Part shown: positions 41,622 to 50,994 of the stretch, piece after piece
How the letters are laid out: each line of letters opens with the position of its first letter
Position numbering within the stretch: the stretch's first letter is position 1
Assembly: GCA_044224925.1 (NCBI GenBank)
Contig: JBGAJM010000003.1
Span: 124,001 to 188,000, forward strand
DNA: 64,000 nucleotides
Source: Kapaibacterium sp044224925
GTDB lineage: Bacteria; Bacteroidota; Ignavibacteria; Kapaibacteriales; Kapaibacteriaceae
Direction: 5' to 3'
Notes under the pieces: generated by a model
Seen by the model: the letters and a program-made list of their open reading frames with translations, nothing else
Database searches by the model: none
Told to the model about the DNA's origin: nothing
Program-made: the position numbers and the translations under genes

Positions 41622-42274
41622 TGATCGCATTCACCGTGGTCGTCATCGTGTTGTTGCCCATCCTTGGCATGGTCTTGGGAAGCTATATCGTTCTGCAGCG
41701 ACGTCGCGGATCCGTGGATGTGATGGACATTCCGTTGTTGGTGGCGGCCATCCTGGTGGTTGGTGGACAGGCCGCGTTGGAATGGGCGCACATGCAAGCA
41801 GGTATGCAGTTCATTCCCGGCAACATGGCCTGGGTGGCGTGGATACGCACATGCGGATGTGTAGTGGGCTATGCGCTCACGCGCAAGTACTTCAGTCAAG
41901 GCATGTGGATAGCGCTCGCGGTGATCTGTGCACTCACCATCGTCATGAATTGGCTGCCGATCATTCTGCGAGATAACGAAGAGGTCGGGTCCGTGTTCGT
42001 GCTCATGAACGCATTCGCTGTGGCCGGCTTCATCGCCTTTCCGGCCCTGCTCATGGCCCGAAACACATCGCGTGTGGCCTCGGGTCGCACGGCAACGATC
42101 GGCTATGCGAGCTTCGTCATCGCTGCCATTCTCCTTGTGCTTTATCCGACCGTGATCTCCGTGACCACGAGCGTTGGCAGTATGCCCGGCCTTGTGCTCG
42201 CCGATGGCGCACTGCTGGCTGTGCTCCTGGGTGTGATCCTCACGCGGCCCGCTGCCCGACGTATCACTGTTTGA
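41618..42274 (+). CDS. Integral membrane protein, unknown
   Basis: 218 aa with about seven predicted membrane helices and no motif that I recognise. It starts ATGATG with ATGA overlap to the CDF gene, so it is likely made together with it; a role in metal handling is only suggested by position. The 3' end overlaps the convergent DUF1501 gene by 11 nt. Confidence 0.72.
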   Translation: MMIAFTVVVIVLLPILGMVLGSYIVLQRRRGSVDVMDIPLLVAAILVVGGQAALEWAHMQAGMQFIPGNMAWVAWIRTCGCVVGYALTRKYFSQGMWIALAVICALTIVMNWLPIILRDNEEVGSVFVLMNAFAVAGFIAFPALLMARNTSRVASGRTATIGYASFVIAAILLVLYPTVISVTTSVGSMPGLVLADGALLAVLLGVILTRPAARRITV

Positions 42275-43835
42275 TCACCGGAAGCATGGCCACGCCCTTG
42301 CTGTGCTGCAGTCGAATGTAGTACGTGCCCGAAGTGAAGGCCGACATCGTGTACGGTATCTGCATTGCGCCGCCGGACGTATTGCCTTCCGAGATCACAC
42401 CGATCTCGCGTCCCGTCCCATCGAACATCGACATTCTGTAGGCTCCTTGCGGAGCGTTCATCGAGATCGCGCACGAGTGCTCGACCGGATGTGGTGATAC
42501 CGTGAGTCCGGCATGTCGGTCGACCACTTCATCGAAGATCGATGTGGGCGAGCCACCCTTCACGATGGAGAGCAGCGGGAAGTCGCGATACAAGAGATCC
42601 GAGATCGCTTGTTGCGGAACACAGAACCAATCCTTGAGCAGCGATGCATAGACAGATCGGAAGTCGAACTGCATCGGCACGTTGTCTTCGGGAGACACCG
42701 ACGTGGGAATGTCGGGCGTCGAGCCCAGCACGCCGCTCACAACGTTCGTTCCGAACACGAACAGTGGAGCCGCCGCGCCATGGTCGGTGCCGCCGCTGGA
42801 ATTGCTCTTGATGCGGCGACCGAACTCCGAGAACGTCATGCCAAGCACACGGTCTTGAATGCCGAGCAGCTTCAGGTCGTCCTGAAACGCATTCACAGCA
42901 ACGCTGAGCTGACTGAGCAATGTCCCGTGTGGCGTAGGACTGCCGGCGCCACCGGTGGTCTGATACGAGTGCGTGTCGAAGCCACTTAGGTTCACCACAT
43001 AGATGCGTGTCTTCAATCCGCCTGCGATCAATTGCGCCACGATCTTCAATTGATCTGCCAATGGATTGGACTTCGCTGCCGGGTACAGCGTGCTCTTGTT
43101 CTTCGCCTTTGCAGCGGCTGCTTTCACGGGAGTGGCGAACTGTTCGATCTGCACACCGATCTTGCGCACGAAGTCGAGCTCCTCACCGGCACGTTGTCCG
43201 ATCGGCACGGGCGTGCGACCGTTCACGATGTTGAAGTACGTGGTCGGATCGGTGAAGGCCATACCCATGTTGGCCTTCGGTCCTTCGAGTCCTCCCGAGA
43301 TCACCGACCCGATCTGAATGGCCAACGGGTCCGGCATGGCAGGATTCGGATAGTTCTCGGGGAATCCCGGATACTGATAGTCGAGGAAGCGCCCCATCCA
43401 ACCCGTTTCGATCACCTGGTCGTAGTCCGATGCGGTCAGCCAGATATCCGTTGATCGGAAGTGCGAGTAGTTCGGTGTTGGGTATCCAACACCATTGATC
43501 ACGCGCAACTGTCCGTTCGCGAACATCTGCTGCATCTGCGTCATCTGCGGATGGAGTCCCACTTCGTTCGTGAGTTTCAACACCGTGTTCTCGGCAATGG
43601 CAATGTTCGTACGCGCCGCATTGTAGAGTGCATAGTTATCGAGCGGGATCACGGTGTTCAATCCGTCGTTGCCACCATTCAATTGAATGAGGACGAGGAT
43701 GTGATCGTCGCATGCCGACTGTTCGAGTGCCTGCAGCAAGGGTGATGGACGGTAGGCGCTTACCGCATAGCCGTTGATCAGAAAGGGAAGGAGGGCGGCA
43801 GGGGCCGTGCCCTTGATGAAGTCTCTGCGTTTCAT
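42264..43835 (-). CDS. DUF1501 protein with Tat signal and T9SS sorting domain
   Basis: 523 aa. The N-terminal KRRDFIKGTAPAALLPFLI is a twin-arginine signal. LIQLNGGNDGLNTVIPLDNYALYNAART, FGRRIKSNSSGGTDHGAAAP and related motifs place it in DUF1501, a sulfatase/alkaline-phosphatase-fold family. The last 80 residues (SPHPVEHSCAISM to RLQHSKGVAMLPVIKQ) are a T9SS type-A sorting domain. A Tat signal with a T9SS tail is the common form in this group. GGAG precedes the ATG, and it follows the DUF1800 gene by 10 nt. Confidence 0.92.
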   Translation of the reverse strand: MKRRDFIKGTAPAALLPFLINGYAVSAYRPSPLLQALEQSACDDHILVLIQLNGGNDGLNTVIPLDNYALYNAARTNIAIAENTVLKLTNEVGLHPQMTQMQQMFANGQLRVINGVGYPTPNYSHFRSTDIWLTASDYDQVIETGWMGRFLDYQYPGFPENYPNPAMPDPLAIQIGSVISGGLEGPKANMGMAFTDPTTYFNIVNGRTPVPIGQRAGEELDFVRKIGVQIEQFATPVKAAAAKAKNKSTLYPAAKSNPLADQLKIVAQLIAGGLKTRIYVVNLSGFDTHSYQTTGGAGSPTPHGTLLSQLSVAVNAFQDDLKLLGIQDRVLGMTFSEFGRRIKSNSSGGTDHGAAAPLFVFGTNVVSGVLGSTPDIPTSVSPEDNVPMQFDFRSVYASLLKDWFCVPQQAISDLLYRDFPLLSIVKGGSPTSIFDEVVDRHAGLTVSPHPVEHSCAISMNAPQGAYRMSMFDGTGREIGVISEGNTSGGAMQIPYTMSAFTSGTYYIRLQHSKGVAMLPVIKQ

Positions 43836-43845
43836 GTGTTGCTCC

Positions 43846-45426
43846 TTAACAGATCTGATGTTCGGCCATGCCCATCATATAACGCAGGAGTGCACGCAGT
43901 TTCGTGCGCACCGGCTGCAGCTTCGCGTCGTTGGTCGGGTCGTTGACGTAGTCGCCCCATTCGACGGACCATTCATAGTCCGGCAGACCGGAGAGCACCA
44001 CGTTCTTGCAGGCCTCGATCTGATTGTCGTTCAGCGGCACAGGGAAGAGCAAGAAGGCCCACTCGGTGATGAGCGTTGTGATCACACCGGGCTCGCTCAC
44101 GAGCGATGCCGCATAGATCTCGTCGATGTAGCTCTTCTCATAGGCCTCGTCGAGCAAGTATCCATCGGAGCTCATATCGTTGGTGTACTTCACACGCTTC
44201 TGCAACGTGTCGGCATTGATCCAGATCTCGTGGAAGAACGGTTCTTGGTAGTACGCCGGCCATCCTGCCACATTCGGCGGATTGAACAGGTCCTGTTGCG
44301 CTGTGGCCATGGTCTTACGCAACGTGCGATAGGCCCAGTGCATCTTGTTTTTCTCTGCCGGAAAGAGATCGGGTGGTCGGAACGTGCGTACCACGCCGAG
44401 CACGAGATCGATGGGCGGCTTGATCATGCAGCCGATGCGTTCCGTGTCGTAGAAGTGCGTGCTCGTGAACAGTGCGCGGAGAACCGGTTTCACGTCGTAG
44501 TTGTTGCTGCGAAGCAGGTCGGCCAATGGCGCGATCACCGTTGCTTCTGTCGTCGCCGAGATCTTGTAGTCCACGAAGAACCGATAGAGCTTGCGAACAA
44601 GGTACAGCGCCGTGGCCGGCTGTGCGAAGATCATGGCCAGCATGTCGTCGATCTCACGCCGTGCGCCCGCTTCATCCTTGCCACCCTTGACCACCGTATT
44701 GCCATAGGCGGCCGAGAACGTTTTGTCGGTGGAGTCGTGATTCCCTGCGTTGAACTTCGCCATCCGCGTGGTGGCATCGTCCGACCAGCCCGTGAGCACA
44801 CGGGCAGCGGCCTTCACGTCCGCCTCGGTATAGTTCGTGTAGTTGCCCGGTTGGATCTCCGGCCCCTTCCCGATGGTGAAGAGCTCCTGGAGTTCACGAG
44901 CATAGTTCTCGTTCGGTTGCTTCTTGGTGTTGGTGTTGCCACTCAGATAGCGAAGCATGGCGGGGTCGAACGTGATGTCGCGAACGATCGTCTTGATGTT
45001 GCCAAAGGCATTCGCTCGCAGATAGATGTTCTGCTGGGCGATGTAGCGTGCATCCTTGACGGTGTTGGAGCCGGTGGCAAGATGATTGGCCCAGAAGAGC
45101 GTCATCTTCTCGCGCAGCGAGAAGCCTTGTTGCAGCATGATGTCGATCCACCACGACTGCGCGAACGTCACGCGCTGTCCCTCGGTGCCCGAATCATACG
45201 AGGCCTTCATCCATTCATTGCCGGCCGTGACGGCCCCGGAATTGGTATAGGCGATCGGGTCTGCGGGAGGTGGCGAGGAGGCAAGGAGCCGATCGACGGC
45301 CTCGCTCACGGTTCCGGCGAGGGCCGTGGTGATGTCTTCCGGACGTAGTCCGAACAGGGTACGCCGGACCAAATGGGCGGCCTCTCGCCGCGTCCACGGA
45401 CCGGTGTACGTATCCAATGCTGCCAT
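43846..45426 (-). CDS. DUF1800 family protein
   Basis: 526 aa from ATG 45426, 4 nt after GGAGG; the upstream in-frame start lacks support. WTRREAAHLVRRTLFGL, REKMTLFWANHLATG, NENYARELQELFTIG and VAGWPAYYQEP are diagnostic for DUF1800, a helical family nearly always encoded next to DUF1501 genes. The pair's biochemical role is unknown. No signal peptide is visible in this start choice, which is usual for the family. Confidence 0.93.
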   Translation of the reverse strand: MAALDTYTGPWTRREAAHLVRRTLFGLRPEDITTALAGTVSEAVDRLLASSPPPADPIAYTNSGAVTAGNEWMKASYDSGTEGQRVTFAQSWWIDIMLQQGFSLREKMTLFWANHLATGSNTVKDARYIAQQNIYLRANAFGNIKTIVRDITFDPAMLRYLSGNTNTKKQPNENYARELQELFTIGKGPEIQPGNYTNYTEADVKAAARVLTGWSDDATTRMAKFNAGNHDSTDKTFSAAYGNTVVKGGKDEAGARREIDDMLAMIFAQPATALYLVRKLYRFFVDYKISATTEATVIAPLADLLRSNNYDVKPVLRALFTSTHFYDTERIGCMIKPPIDLVLGVVRTFRPPDLFPAEKNKMHWAYRTLRKTMATAQQDLFNPPNVAGWPAYYQEPFFHEIWINADTLQKRVKYTNDMSSDGYLLDEAYEKSYIDEIYAASLVSEPGVITTLITEWAFLLFPVPLNDNQIEACKNVVLSGLPDYEWSVEWGDYVNDPTNDAKLQPVRTKLRALLRYMMGMAEHQIC

Positions 45427-45514
45427 GTGTCCTCCGTTCAACAACCCCAAGCGCCGTAACGGGTCAATATTCCCACCATGCGCCGTTCGTTACAAGTGCG
45501 GAACTCCCAAGGGA

Positions 45515-45522
45515 TATATTTG
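45515..45522 (+). promoter_or_regulatory. Putative -7 promoter box TATATTTG of the arsenosugar-type cluster
   Basis: TATATTTG fits TAnnTTTG, 47 nt before ATG 45570, in the divergent gap with the DUF1800 gene. Confidence 0.5.
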
Positions 45523-45569
45523 TTGTTCCTTCATGATTGCACGCAATTCTCTTTCCATTTCGAGGCAGC

Positions 45570-45902
45570 ATGTCATCCTACTACAACCCCGCAGACCTGG
45601 CCAAATTCGGCAACATCGTTGAATTCCAAGAAGAGCTTGGGAAGAAGTTCTTCGACTATTATGGTGCGGTGTTCGCAGAGGGTGCGCTTACGCAACGCGA
45701 GAAGTCGCTCATCGCCCTGGCCGTAGCGCACGTGGTGCAGTGTCCGTATTGCATTGACGCCTATACCACCGACTCACTGGAGAAGGGTGCTACCGAAGAG
45801 ATGATGATGGAGGCCGTGCATGTGGGCGCCGCCATTCGTGGTGGTGCGTCGCTCGTGCACAGCACGATGATGATGAACAAGGCAAAAGAACTCATGATGT
45901 AA
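45570..45902 (+). CDS. AhpD-like/carboxymuconolactone decarboxylase protein of arsenosugar cluster
   Basis: 110 aa. CPYCID (CxxC) within ALAVAHVVQCPYCIDAYTTDSLEKGAT gives the AhpD-like peroxidase site. Members of this subgroup are encoded with the radical SAM protein ArsS, as here (7-nt gap). GAGG precedes ATG 45570. Likely a thiol peroxidase or a partner in arsenolipid/arsenosugar chemistry; the latter is inferred from context. Confidence 0.88.
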   Translation: MSSYYNPADLAKFGNIVEFQEELGKKFFDYYGAVFAEGALTQREKSLIALAVAHVVQCPYCIDAYTTDSLEKGATEEMMMEAVHVGAAIRGGASLVHSTMMMNKAKELMM

Positions 45903-45909
45903 CGGACCG

Positions 45910-46971
45910 ATGGCACTCGCAACAACCTCTCTTCGATCGCGCGGGAACGACCTTTCCCATGCCGATCTCCAACTCAAGGTCTTGAATACCCCATCTGCCG
46001 ACACGTCGGCATTGCCGCGCTTTACCGATGCACTGCGCAAGGCCGACCTGTATCCGCTTCGCCCAACAGCGCTGGAGATCTTCCAGATCAATGTTGGCAA
46101 GATGTGCAATCAGGCATGCAAGCACTGTCATGTCGACGCGGGCCCCGACCGCAAGGAGATCATGACACGTGCCACCATGCAGGCCTGTCTCGACGTGCTG
46201 GCCACCTTGGGCGATGTGACCGTCGACCTCACCGGTGGTGCGCCCGAGATGAACCCCGACTTCCGATGGTTCGTGCAAGAGATCCACGCCCTCGGCAAGA
46301 AGATCATGGTGCGATGCAACCTCACGATCATCGTGGCCAATCCGAAGTACCACGATCTGCCGGAGTTCTTCCGCGATCATCAGGTCCACGTGGTCTCGTC
46401 GCTCCCGTTCTACGATGCACGGCACACGGATCGTCAACGCGGTGCAGGGGTCTACGACGATTCCATGCGCGCCATGGCCATGCTCAATGCTGTTGGATAC
46501 GGACATGAGGGGAGCGGACTTCGATTCGACCTCGTCTACAATCCCGTGGGTGCTCTGCTTCCGGGTCCGCAAGCGGCTCTGGAGGCCGACTTCAAGCGCG
46601 AACTGCATCGCAAACATGGCGTGGTCTTCAACAGTCTGATCTGCATCACGAACATGCCGATCTCGCGATTCCTGGAATTCCTCGTCGACAGTGGCAACTA
46701 CCAAGCCTACATGGAAAAGCTTGTCAACGCCTTCAATCCGGCGGCAGCAGCCGGTGTGATGTGTCGGAACACCCTGTCCGTGGGTTGGGATGGCGCTCTC
46801 TACGATTGCGACTTCAATCAGATGCTCGATCTCCCGGTGGCCGCGGCGGCGTCGCGTTCGATCATGAACGTCGACCTCGAAGCACTCCGCGATCGCACCA
46901 TCGTGGTGAATCAACATTGCTATGGGTGCACGGCCGGAGCAGGATCGTCGTGCGGAGGACAGATCACATGA
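45910..46971 (+). CDS. arsS: Radical SAM protein ArsS (arsenosugar biosynthesis)
   Basis: 353 aa. The radical SAM cluster is CNQACKHC (C66, C70, C73). A C-terminal DUF3641-type domain carries more cysteines: CRNTLSVGWDGALYDCDFNQ and HCYGCTAGAGSSCGG. That arrangement identifies ArsS, which builds the 5-deoxy-5-dimethylarsinoyl adenosine precursor of arsenosugars. Some homologues have selenocysteine in the last motif; here it is cysteine (TGC). The stop overlaps the next gene by ATGA. No arsM is in the window. Confidence 0.9.
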   Translation: MALATTSLRSRGNDLSHADLQLKVLNTPSADTSALPRFTDALRKADLYPLRPTALEIFQINVGKMCNQACKHCHVDAGPDRKEIMTRATMQACLDVLATLGDVTVDLTGGAPEMNPDFRWFVQEIHALGKKIMVRCNLTIIVANPKYHDLPEFFRDHQVHVVSSLPFYDARHTDRQRGAGVYDDSMRAMAMLNAVGYGHEGSGLRFDLVYNPVGALLPGPQAALEADFKRELHRKHGVVFNSLICITNMPISRFLEFLVDSGNYQAYMEKLVNAFNPAAAAGVMCRNTLSVGWDGALYDCDFNQMLDLPVAAAASRSIMNVDLEALRDRTIVVNQHCYGCTAGAGSSCGGQIT

Positions 46972-48386
46972 TCGTGGTCTTCGCGCGCGCACCCATTCTC
47001 GGCAACGTGAAGACCCGTCTTGCGGCCACCATCGGCAATGAGCGCGCACTCGCCGTCTACCGTCGGCTGGCAGAGGAGACGATGAAGGTGGTAGGGCAGA
47101 GTGGACTCGATGCCATGATCGCCTGCGACATCGAAGAGGAATGCGAACGCGTCGAAGCCTGGCTCGGAGCAACGACCTTTCCGCAACGCGGTCCGGATCT
47201 CGGAGCACGCATCGTGAATGCCATGATGACGGCCTTCGATGAGGACGATCGCGTCATCATCATCGGAACGGATACGCCGCATCTTCGAGCCGACCTTCTT
47301 CGGCAAGCCGACGAAGCGCTCGACACGGCCGATATCGTGATGGGGCCTGCCACCGATGGCGGCTTTTATCTGATCGGCTTCAGCGGACCGCATATCGACG
47401 TTGTCCACGGCGTGCAATGGAGCACCGATACCGTGGCCGACCGCGTCCGCTCGAACTGTGCAGCAATGAAGGCAGAACTTGTCGAGTTGGAGACTCTCAG
47501 CGATATCGACGTAGAAGCAGATCTGCGTGCAGCAACAGAGCAACGATCAGATCGAGATTCACCGATCGCTCGATCGTTGCGTGACATTCTCCTTGCCGCC
47601 TTCTTTGTTCTTGCTCCCGCATCCTTGCTTGCACAAGGAGGATGGGTACAGAAGCCTGGAGAGGGATTTGTGCAATTGGGTGGACAGACACTCTCGACAA
47701 CTTCTGCCTACGACCTGTACGGAACGAAGTCCGTCACACCGCGATACTCGCTTTACGCATTGAACATTGCCTCCGAAGTAGGGATCGTGCCGCAACTCAT
47801 GGCCACTGTGTCCGGCTCGCTCTATCGAAGCTCTGCCTTTGAGGGATCAACGAGAGTTGGCGGAATTGGCGATATCACGGTTGGGTTGCGATATGGTGTG
47901 ATAACGGGGGATTGGCCGATCACGGTCGGCCTTGCCGCTGATCTCCCAACCGGAGACTCATCGTTGACCGATGGCGTGAACCCACTTCCAACGGGAGATG
48001 GCGAATTCAACACATGGTTGAATGTCGGTGTGAGCCACTCATTCTGGCCCACGAACGCCTATGTGATGGCCGATGCTGGATTCAACGTGCGAACCGGTGG
48101 TTTTACGAACCAGTATCGGTTGTTCAGCAAAGGTGGATACAAGATCGCCGACCCGATCTGGACGAGCATCAGCGTGTATCGGTTGGGAACCGTTGGAACG
48201 CCCGATCCGACCATGTTCTCGGCAAATGGACTTGGCGAAGGTGTCGAGTACTGGGGTTGGGATCTTGGTGTGCAGTTCGACGCTGAGATCATAACGATCA
48301 CGGGCGATGTCTCCGGTGCCTTTTCGGCACCTCGCGCCATTTATGGCGGTATGAACATCTTGATAGGAGTGCTCAAGAAGTTCTGA
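46968..48386 (+). CDS. TIGR04282-type glycosyltransferase fused in frame to an outer-membrane barrel
   Basis: 472 aa. Residues 1-185 are a TIGR04282-type nucleotidyl/glycosyl transferase of arsenosugar clusters (VVFARAPILGNVKTRLA, IIGTDTPHL, GPATDGGFYLIGF). With no stop between, residues about 204-222 (LRDILLAAFFVLAPASLLAQ) look like a signal peptide, and about 250 residues of barrel strands follow, ending in LIGVLKKF. An enzyme of the cytoplasm ahead of an export signal is topologically odd. Only TTG 47577 could start a separate barrel gene, without a ribosome binding site. It may be a true fusion, internal initiation, or a lost stop. Confidence 0.8.
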   Translation: MIVVFARAPILGNVKTRLAATIGNERALAVYRRLAEETMKVVGQSGLDAMIACDIEEECERVEAWLGATTFPQRGPDLGARIVNAMMTAFDEDDRVIIIGTDTPHLRADLLRQADEALDTADIVMGPATDGGFYLIGFSGPHIDVVHGVQWSTDTVADRVRSNCAAMKAELVELETLSDIDVEADLRAATEQRSDRDSPIARSLRDILLAAFFVLAPASLLAQGGWVQKPGEGFVQLGGQTLSTTSAYDLYGTKSVTPRYSLYALNIASEVGIVPQLMATVSGSLYRSSAFEGSTRVGGIGDITVGLRYGVITGDWPITVGLAADLPTGDSSLTDGVNPLPTGDGEFNTWLNVGVSHSFWPTNAYVMADAGFNVRTGGFTNQYRLFSKGGYKIADPIWTSISVYRLGTVGTPDPTMFSANGLGEGVEYWGWDLGVQFDAEIITITGDVSGAFSAPRAIYGGMNILIGVLKKF

Positions 48387-48418
48387 TGGCATGGCTCGCC
48401 CAGAACAATTGAGAGTAC

Positions 48419-48426
48419 TACCTTTG
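48419..48426 (+). promoter_or_regulatory. Putative -7 promoter box TACCTTTG of the flavoprotein/polyferredoxin operon
   Basis: TACCTTTG fits TAnnTTTG and lies 64 nt before ATG 48491, or 19 nt before ATG 48446 if that upstream start were used. Confidence 0.45.
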
Positions 48427-48490
48427 TGCTCGTCTGAATACATCAGTGATGGTCAGACCCATTCACTATACTTCGTGGTCGGGGTATGCC

Positions 48491-49705
48491 ATGCATGTCA
48501 TTATCATCGGGAACGGAGTGGCAGGGGTCACGGCGGCAAGGACCATTCGCAAACGGTCCGATGCACAGATCACCATCGTCTCCTCCGAGTCGCCCCACTT
48601 CTTCAGTCGTCCCGCTCTGATGTACATCTACATGGGCCACCTGGAGTTCGACCACACCAAGCCCTACGAAGACCACTTCTGGACAAAGAACCGGATCGAT
48701 CTGCTGCATGCACGCGTGGATGCGATCGACACAACGGCACGGTCCATCTCCTTGAACAACGGATCGACACTGGCCTACGATGCGCTGGTCCTTGCAACGG
48801 GATCGCGCACGGCGTTCTATGATTGGCCAGGACAGAACCTTCGAGGGGTCCATGGCTTCACCACCTTGCAAGACCTTGCCGCCATCGAGACATCCTCCGT
48901 TGGCGCGCGCAAGGCCATTGTCGTGGGAGGCGGACTGATCGGCGTCGAGGCCGCAGAGATGCTGCATTCACGAGGGATCGACGTCACCATGCTCGTGCGT
49001 GAGAACGCCTATTGGCGCAACGTGCTTCCTCGTGAAGAATCCGCCATGATCGGTGCGCACCTTGCACGACATGGCATTGACGTGCGCTTCAACACCGAAC
49101 TCCGAAGCATCGAAGGAACGGAATGTGTGCGTGGCGTAACACTCTCCACCGGCGAGACCATTGCGTCCAACATGGTCATGATCTGCACGGGTGTGCGTCC
49201 AACCACCGACCTAGCGCTTCGCTCAGGCATTGAAGTACAACGTGGCATTGTGGTGAACGAGTTCTTCGAAACATCGGCGCCGAACGTTTACGCCGTGGGC
49301 GATTGCGCAGAGCAGAACGGTATCGTCGAGTTGCTGTGGTATACAGCGCGTGCGCATGGCGAGCATGTTGGCGCCGTGATCTGCGGAGATCGAACATCGT
49401 ATGCGAGAGACGTGTTCTACAACTCTGCGAAGTTCTTCGACATCGAGTATCAAACGTACGGATCCGTGCCTGCCGACCTCGACGGCGTCACATCGATCGT
49501 GTGGCAGCATGCACACAAGGATCAGCTCTTGCGGATCGTGCATCGTGACGGTATCGTCTGTGGCTTCAATGCCCTAGGTCTGCGCCTGCGTGCAGAGGTG
49601 TGCATGCAGTGGATCCGCGCACGAACACCCGTCGACGTGGTCCTGCGCGATCTCAAGCGCGCGAACTTCAACGAAGAGTTCTTTGCATGGGAGGTCGCCG
49701 TATGA
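48491..49705 (+). CDS. NAD(P)H/FAD-dependent oxidoreductase
   Basis: 404 aa. FAD-binding GNGVAGVTAARTI at the N-terminus, NAD(P)-binding GGGLIGVEAAEML at about residue 150, ATGSR, and FAD-motif NVYAVGDCAE. Overall like rubredoxin/ferredoxin reductases and the flavin part of nitrite reductases. No redox-active CxxxxC disulfide is present. ATG 48491 gives the canonical MHVIIIGNG start. It overlaps the membrane polyferredoxin gene by ATGA, so electrons from NAD(P)H may pass to that protein. Confidence 0.9.
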   Translation: MHVIIIGNGVAGVTAARTIRKRSDAQITIVSSESPHFFSRPALMYIYMGHLEFDHTKPYEDHFWTKNRIDLLHARVDAIDTTARSISLNNGSTLAYDALVLATGSRTAFYDWPGQNLRGVHGFTTLQDLAAIETSSVGARKAIVVGGGLIGVEAAEMLHSRGIDVTMLVRENAYWRNVLPREESAMIGAHLARHGIDVRFNTELRSIEGTECVRGVTLSTGETIASNMVMICTGVRPTTDLALRSGIEVQRGIVVNEFFETSAPNVYAVGDCAEQNGIVELLWYTARAHGEHVGAVICGDRTSYARDVFYNSAKFFDIEYQTYGSVPADLDGVTSIVWQHAHKDQLLRIVHRDGIVCGFNALGLRLRAEVCMQWIRARTPVDVVLRDLKRANFNEEFFAWEVAV

Positions 49706-50994
49706 CCACGATCAACATCATGCTTCCAAAGGAGATCACCGATCGGCACCTGCTCCCGATGCATGAGCGCATCGGATACGGCATGGTGGCCCTTGCCGCC
49801 TTCCTCCTCCTTCTTGGTGCCTTTGGAGGACCACTGGTTGCCAGTCCCGTTCTCTACTGTCTGCTCACGATCGGACTTGCCAAGGTTGGCGGACTCCTTG
49901 TGATCGTCCCGCGGTTTCGACAGATCCCGGGCATCAAGAACAATGGTGTGATGACGTCGGGTCTCACACGCAGAGGACTTCTTGCCTGGATGCTCGGCGT
50001 TGCCTTCACGGCATTCTATGTTGTGTTGTACTGGTATCCGGAATATCTCGGGTCGATGACGGCAAGCGTGGATCCGATCTCGTGGACGTTGCGTGGTGCA
50101 CCGGCCGACCGATGGTTCCTCTATGGAACGCTCTACACGGTGGCCGTGCTCATCATGGGCATTCGCATGCTGGCGAAGTATCGACACTCGCCCTATCATC
50201 TTGTGCGGACGGCAAGTGTGATGCTATCGCAACTGGCCTTGGCCTTCGTGCTTCCGGCGATCCTTGTGCGATTACATTCGCATGAGTTCTACTTCCACTA
50301 CTTCTGGCCATTGAAGCCCGACTATCTGTTCCCGTCATCGTTGCAGGCTTTGTTCGCGAGCGACGACAAACTCATCGTCTTCATGGGCTTCTGGACCGTG
50401 ATGATGTCGTTCGTTGCCGTGCCCGTGCTGACCTACTTCTTCGGCAAACGTTGGTATTGTTCATGGGTCTGCGGTTGCGGTGCATTGGCAGAGACCATGG
50501 GCGATCCGTTCCGTCAGAACAGCGACAAGTCTCTGAAGGCATGGAAGGCGGAACGGTGGATCGTCCATGGCGTGCTCGTCTTCATCGTGCTCACCACGGC
50601 GCTGATCTGGTTGAACTCGTGGTACGGAGGAGAGATCCTTGGCTCGTGGTCTGCATCCTGGGCAAAGGCCTACGGATTCTACATCGGTTCGTTGTTCAGT
50701 GGCGTGATCGGTGTGGGCTTCTATCCCATCATGGGATCGCGCGTGTGGTGTCGGTTCGGATGTCCGCAGGCGGCCATTCTCGGTCTGCTACAAAAGTGGT
50801 TCTCCCGATTCCGCATCACCACCAATGGCGGTCAGTGCATCTCATGCGGGAACTGCAGTACGTATTGTGAAATGGGCATCGATGTTCGGTCGTACGCACA
50901 ACGTGGAGAAGACATCAAGCGTGCCTCTTGTGTGGGCTGTGGTGTCTGCGCTTCGGTATGTCCGCGTGGAGTCCTCAAACTGGAGAATCAATGA
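49702..50994 (+). CDS. Membrane polyferredoxin, NapH/NosR/CcoG-like
   Basis: 430 aa. About six membrane helices carry the cysteine sites RWYCSWVCGCG and WCRFGCPQAA, followed by two cytoplasmic [4Fe-4S] ferredoxin motifs: CISCGNCSTYCEMGI and CVGCGVCASVCPRGV. This is the pattern of quinol- or flavin-linked electron-transfer proteins such as NapH, NosR and CcoG. It overlaps the flavoprotein gene and the RidA gene by 4 nt each. Its electron acceptor is unknown. Confidence 0.9.
   Translation: MTTINIMLPKEITDRHLLPMHERIGYGMVALAAFLLLLGAFGGPLVASPVLYCLLTIGLAKVGGLLVIVPRFRQIPGIKNNGVMTSGLTRRGLLAWMLGVAFTAFYVVLYWYPEYLGSMTASVDPISWTLRGAPADRWFLYGTLYTVAVLIMGIRMLAKYRHSPYHLVRTASVMLSQLALAFVLPAILVRLHSHEFYFHYFWPLKPDYLFPSSLQALFASDDKLIVFMGFWTVMMSFVAVPVLTYFFGKRWYCSWVCGCGALAETMGDPFRQNSDKSLKAWKAERWIVHGVLVFIVLTTALIWLNSWYGGEILGSWSASWAKAYGFYIGSLFSGVIGVGFYPIMGSRVWCRFGCPQAAILGLLQKWFSRFRITTNGGQCISCGNCSTYCEMGIDVRSYAQRGEDIKRASCVGCGVCASVCPRGVLKLENQ

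Noticed and set aside
43774..45348. 524-codon open frame on the plus strand
   Set aside because: Antisense to the DUF1800 and DUF1501 genes, which carry all family motifs; no start context or conserved feature.
46911..46971. Possible selenocysteine in the ArsS C-terminal motif
   Set aside because: The codons there are ordinary TGC cysteines with a normal TGA stop overlapping the next ATG, and no SECIS-like hairpin is needed or seen.
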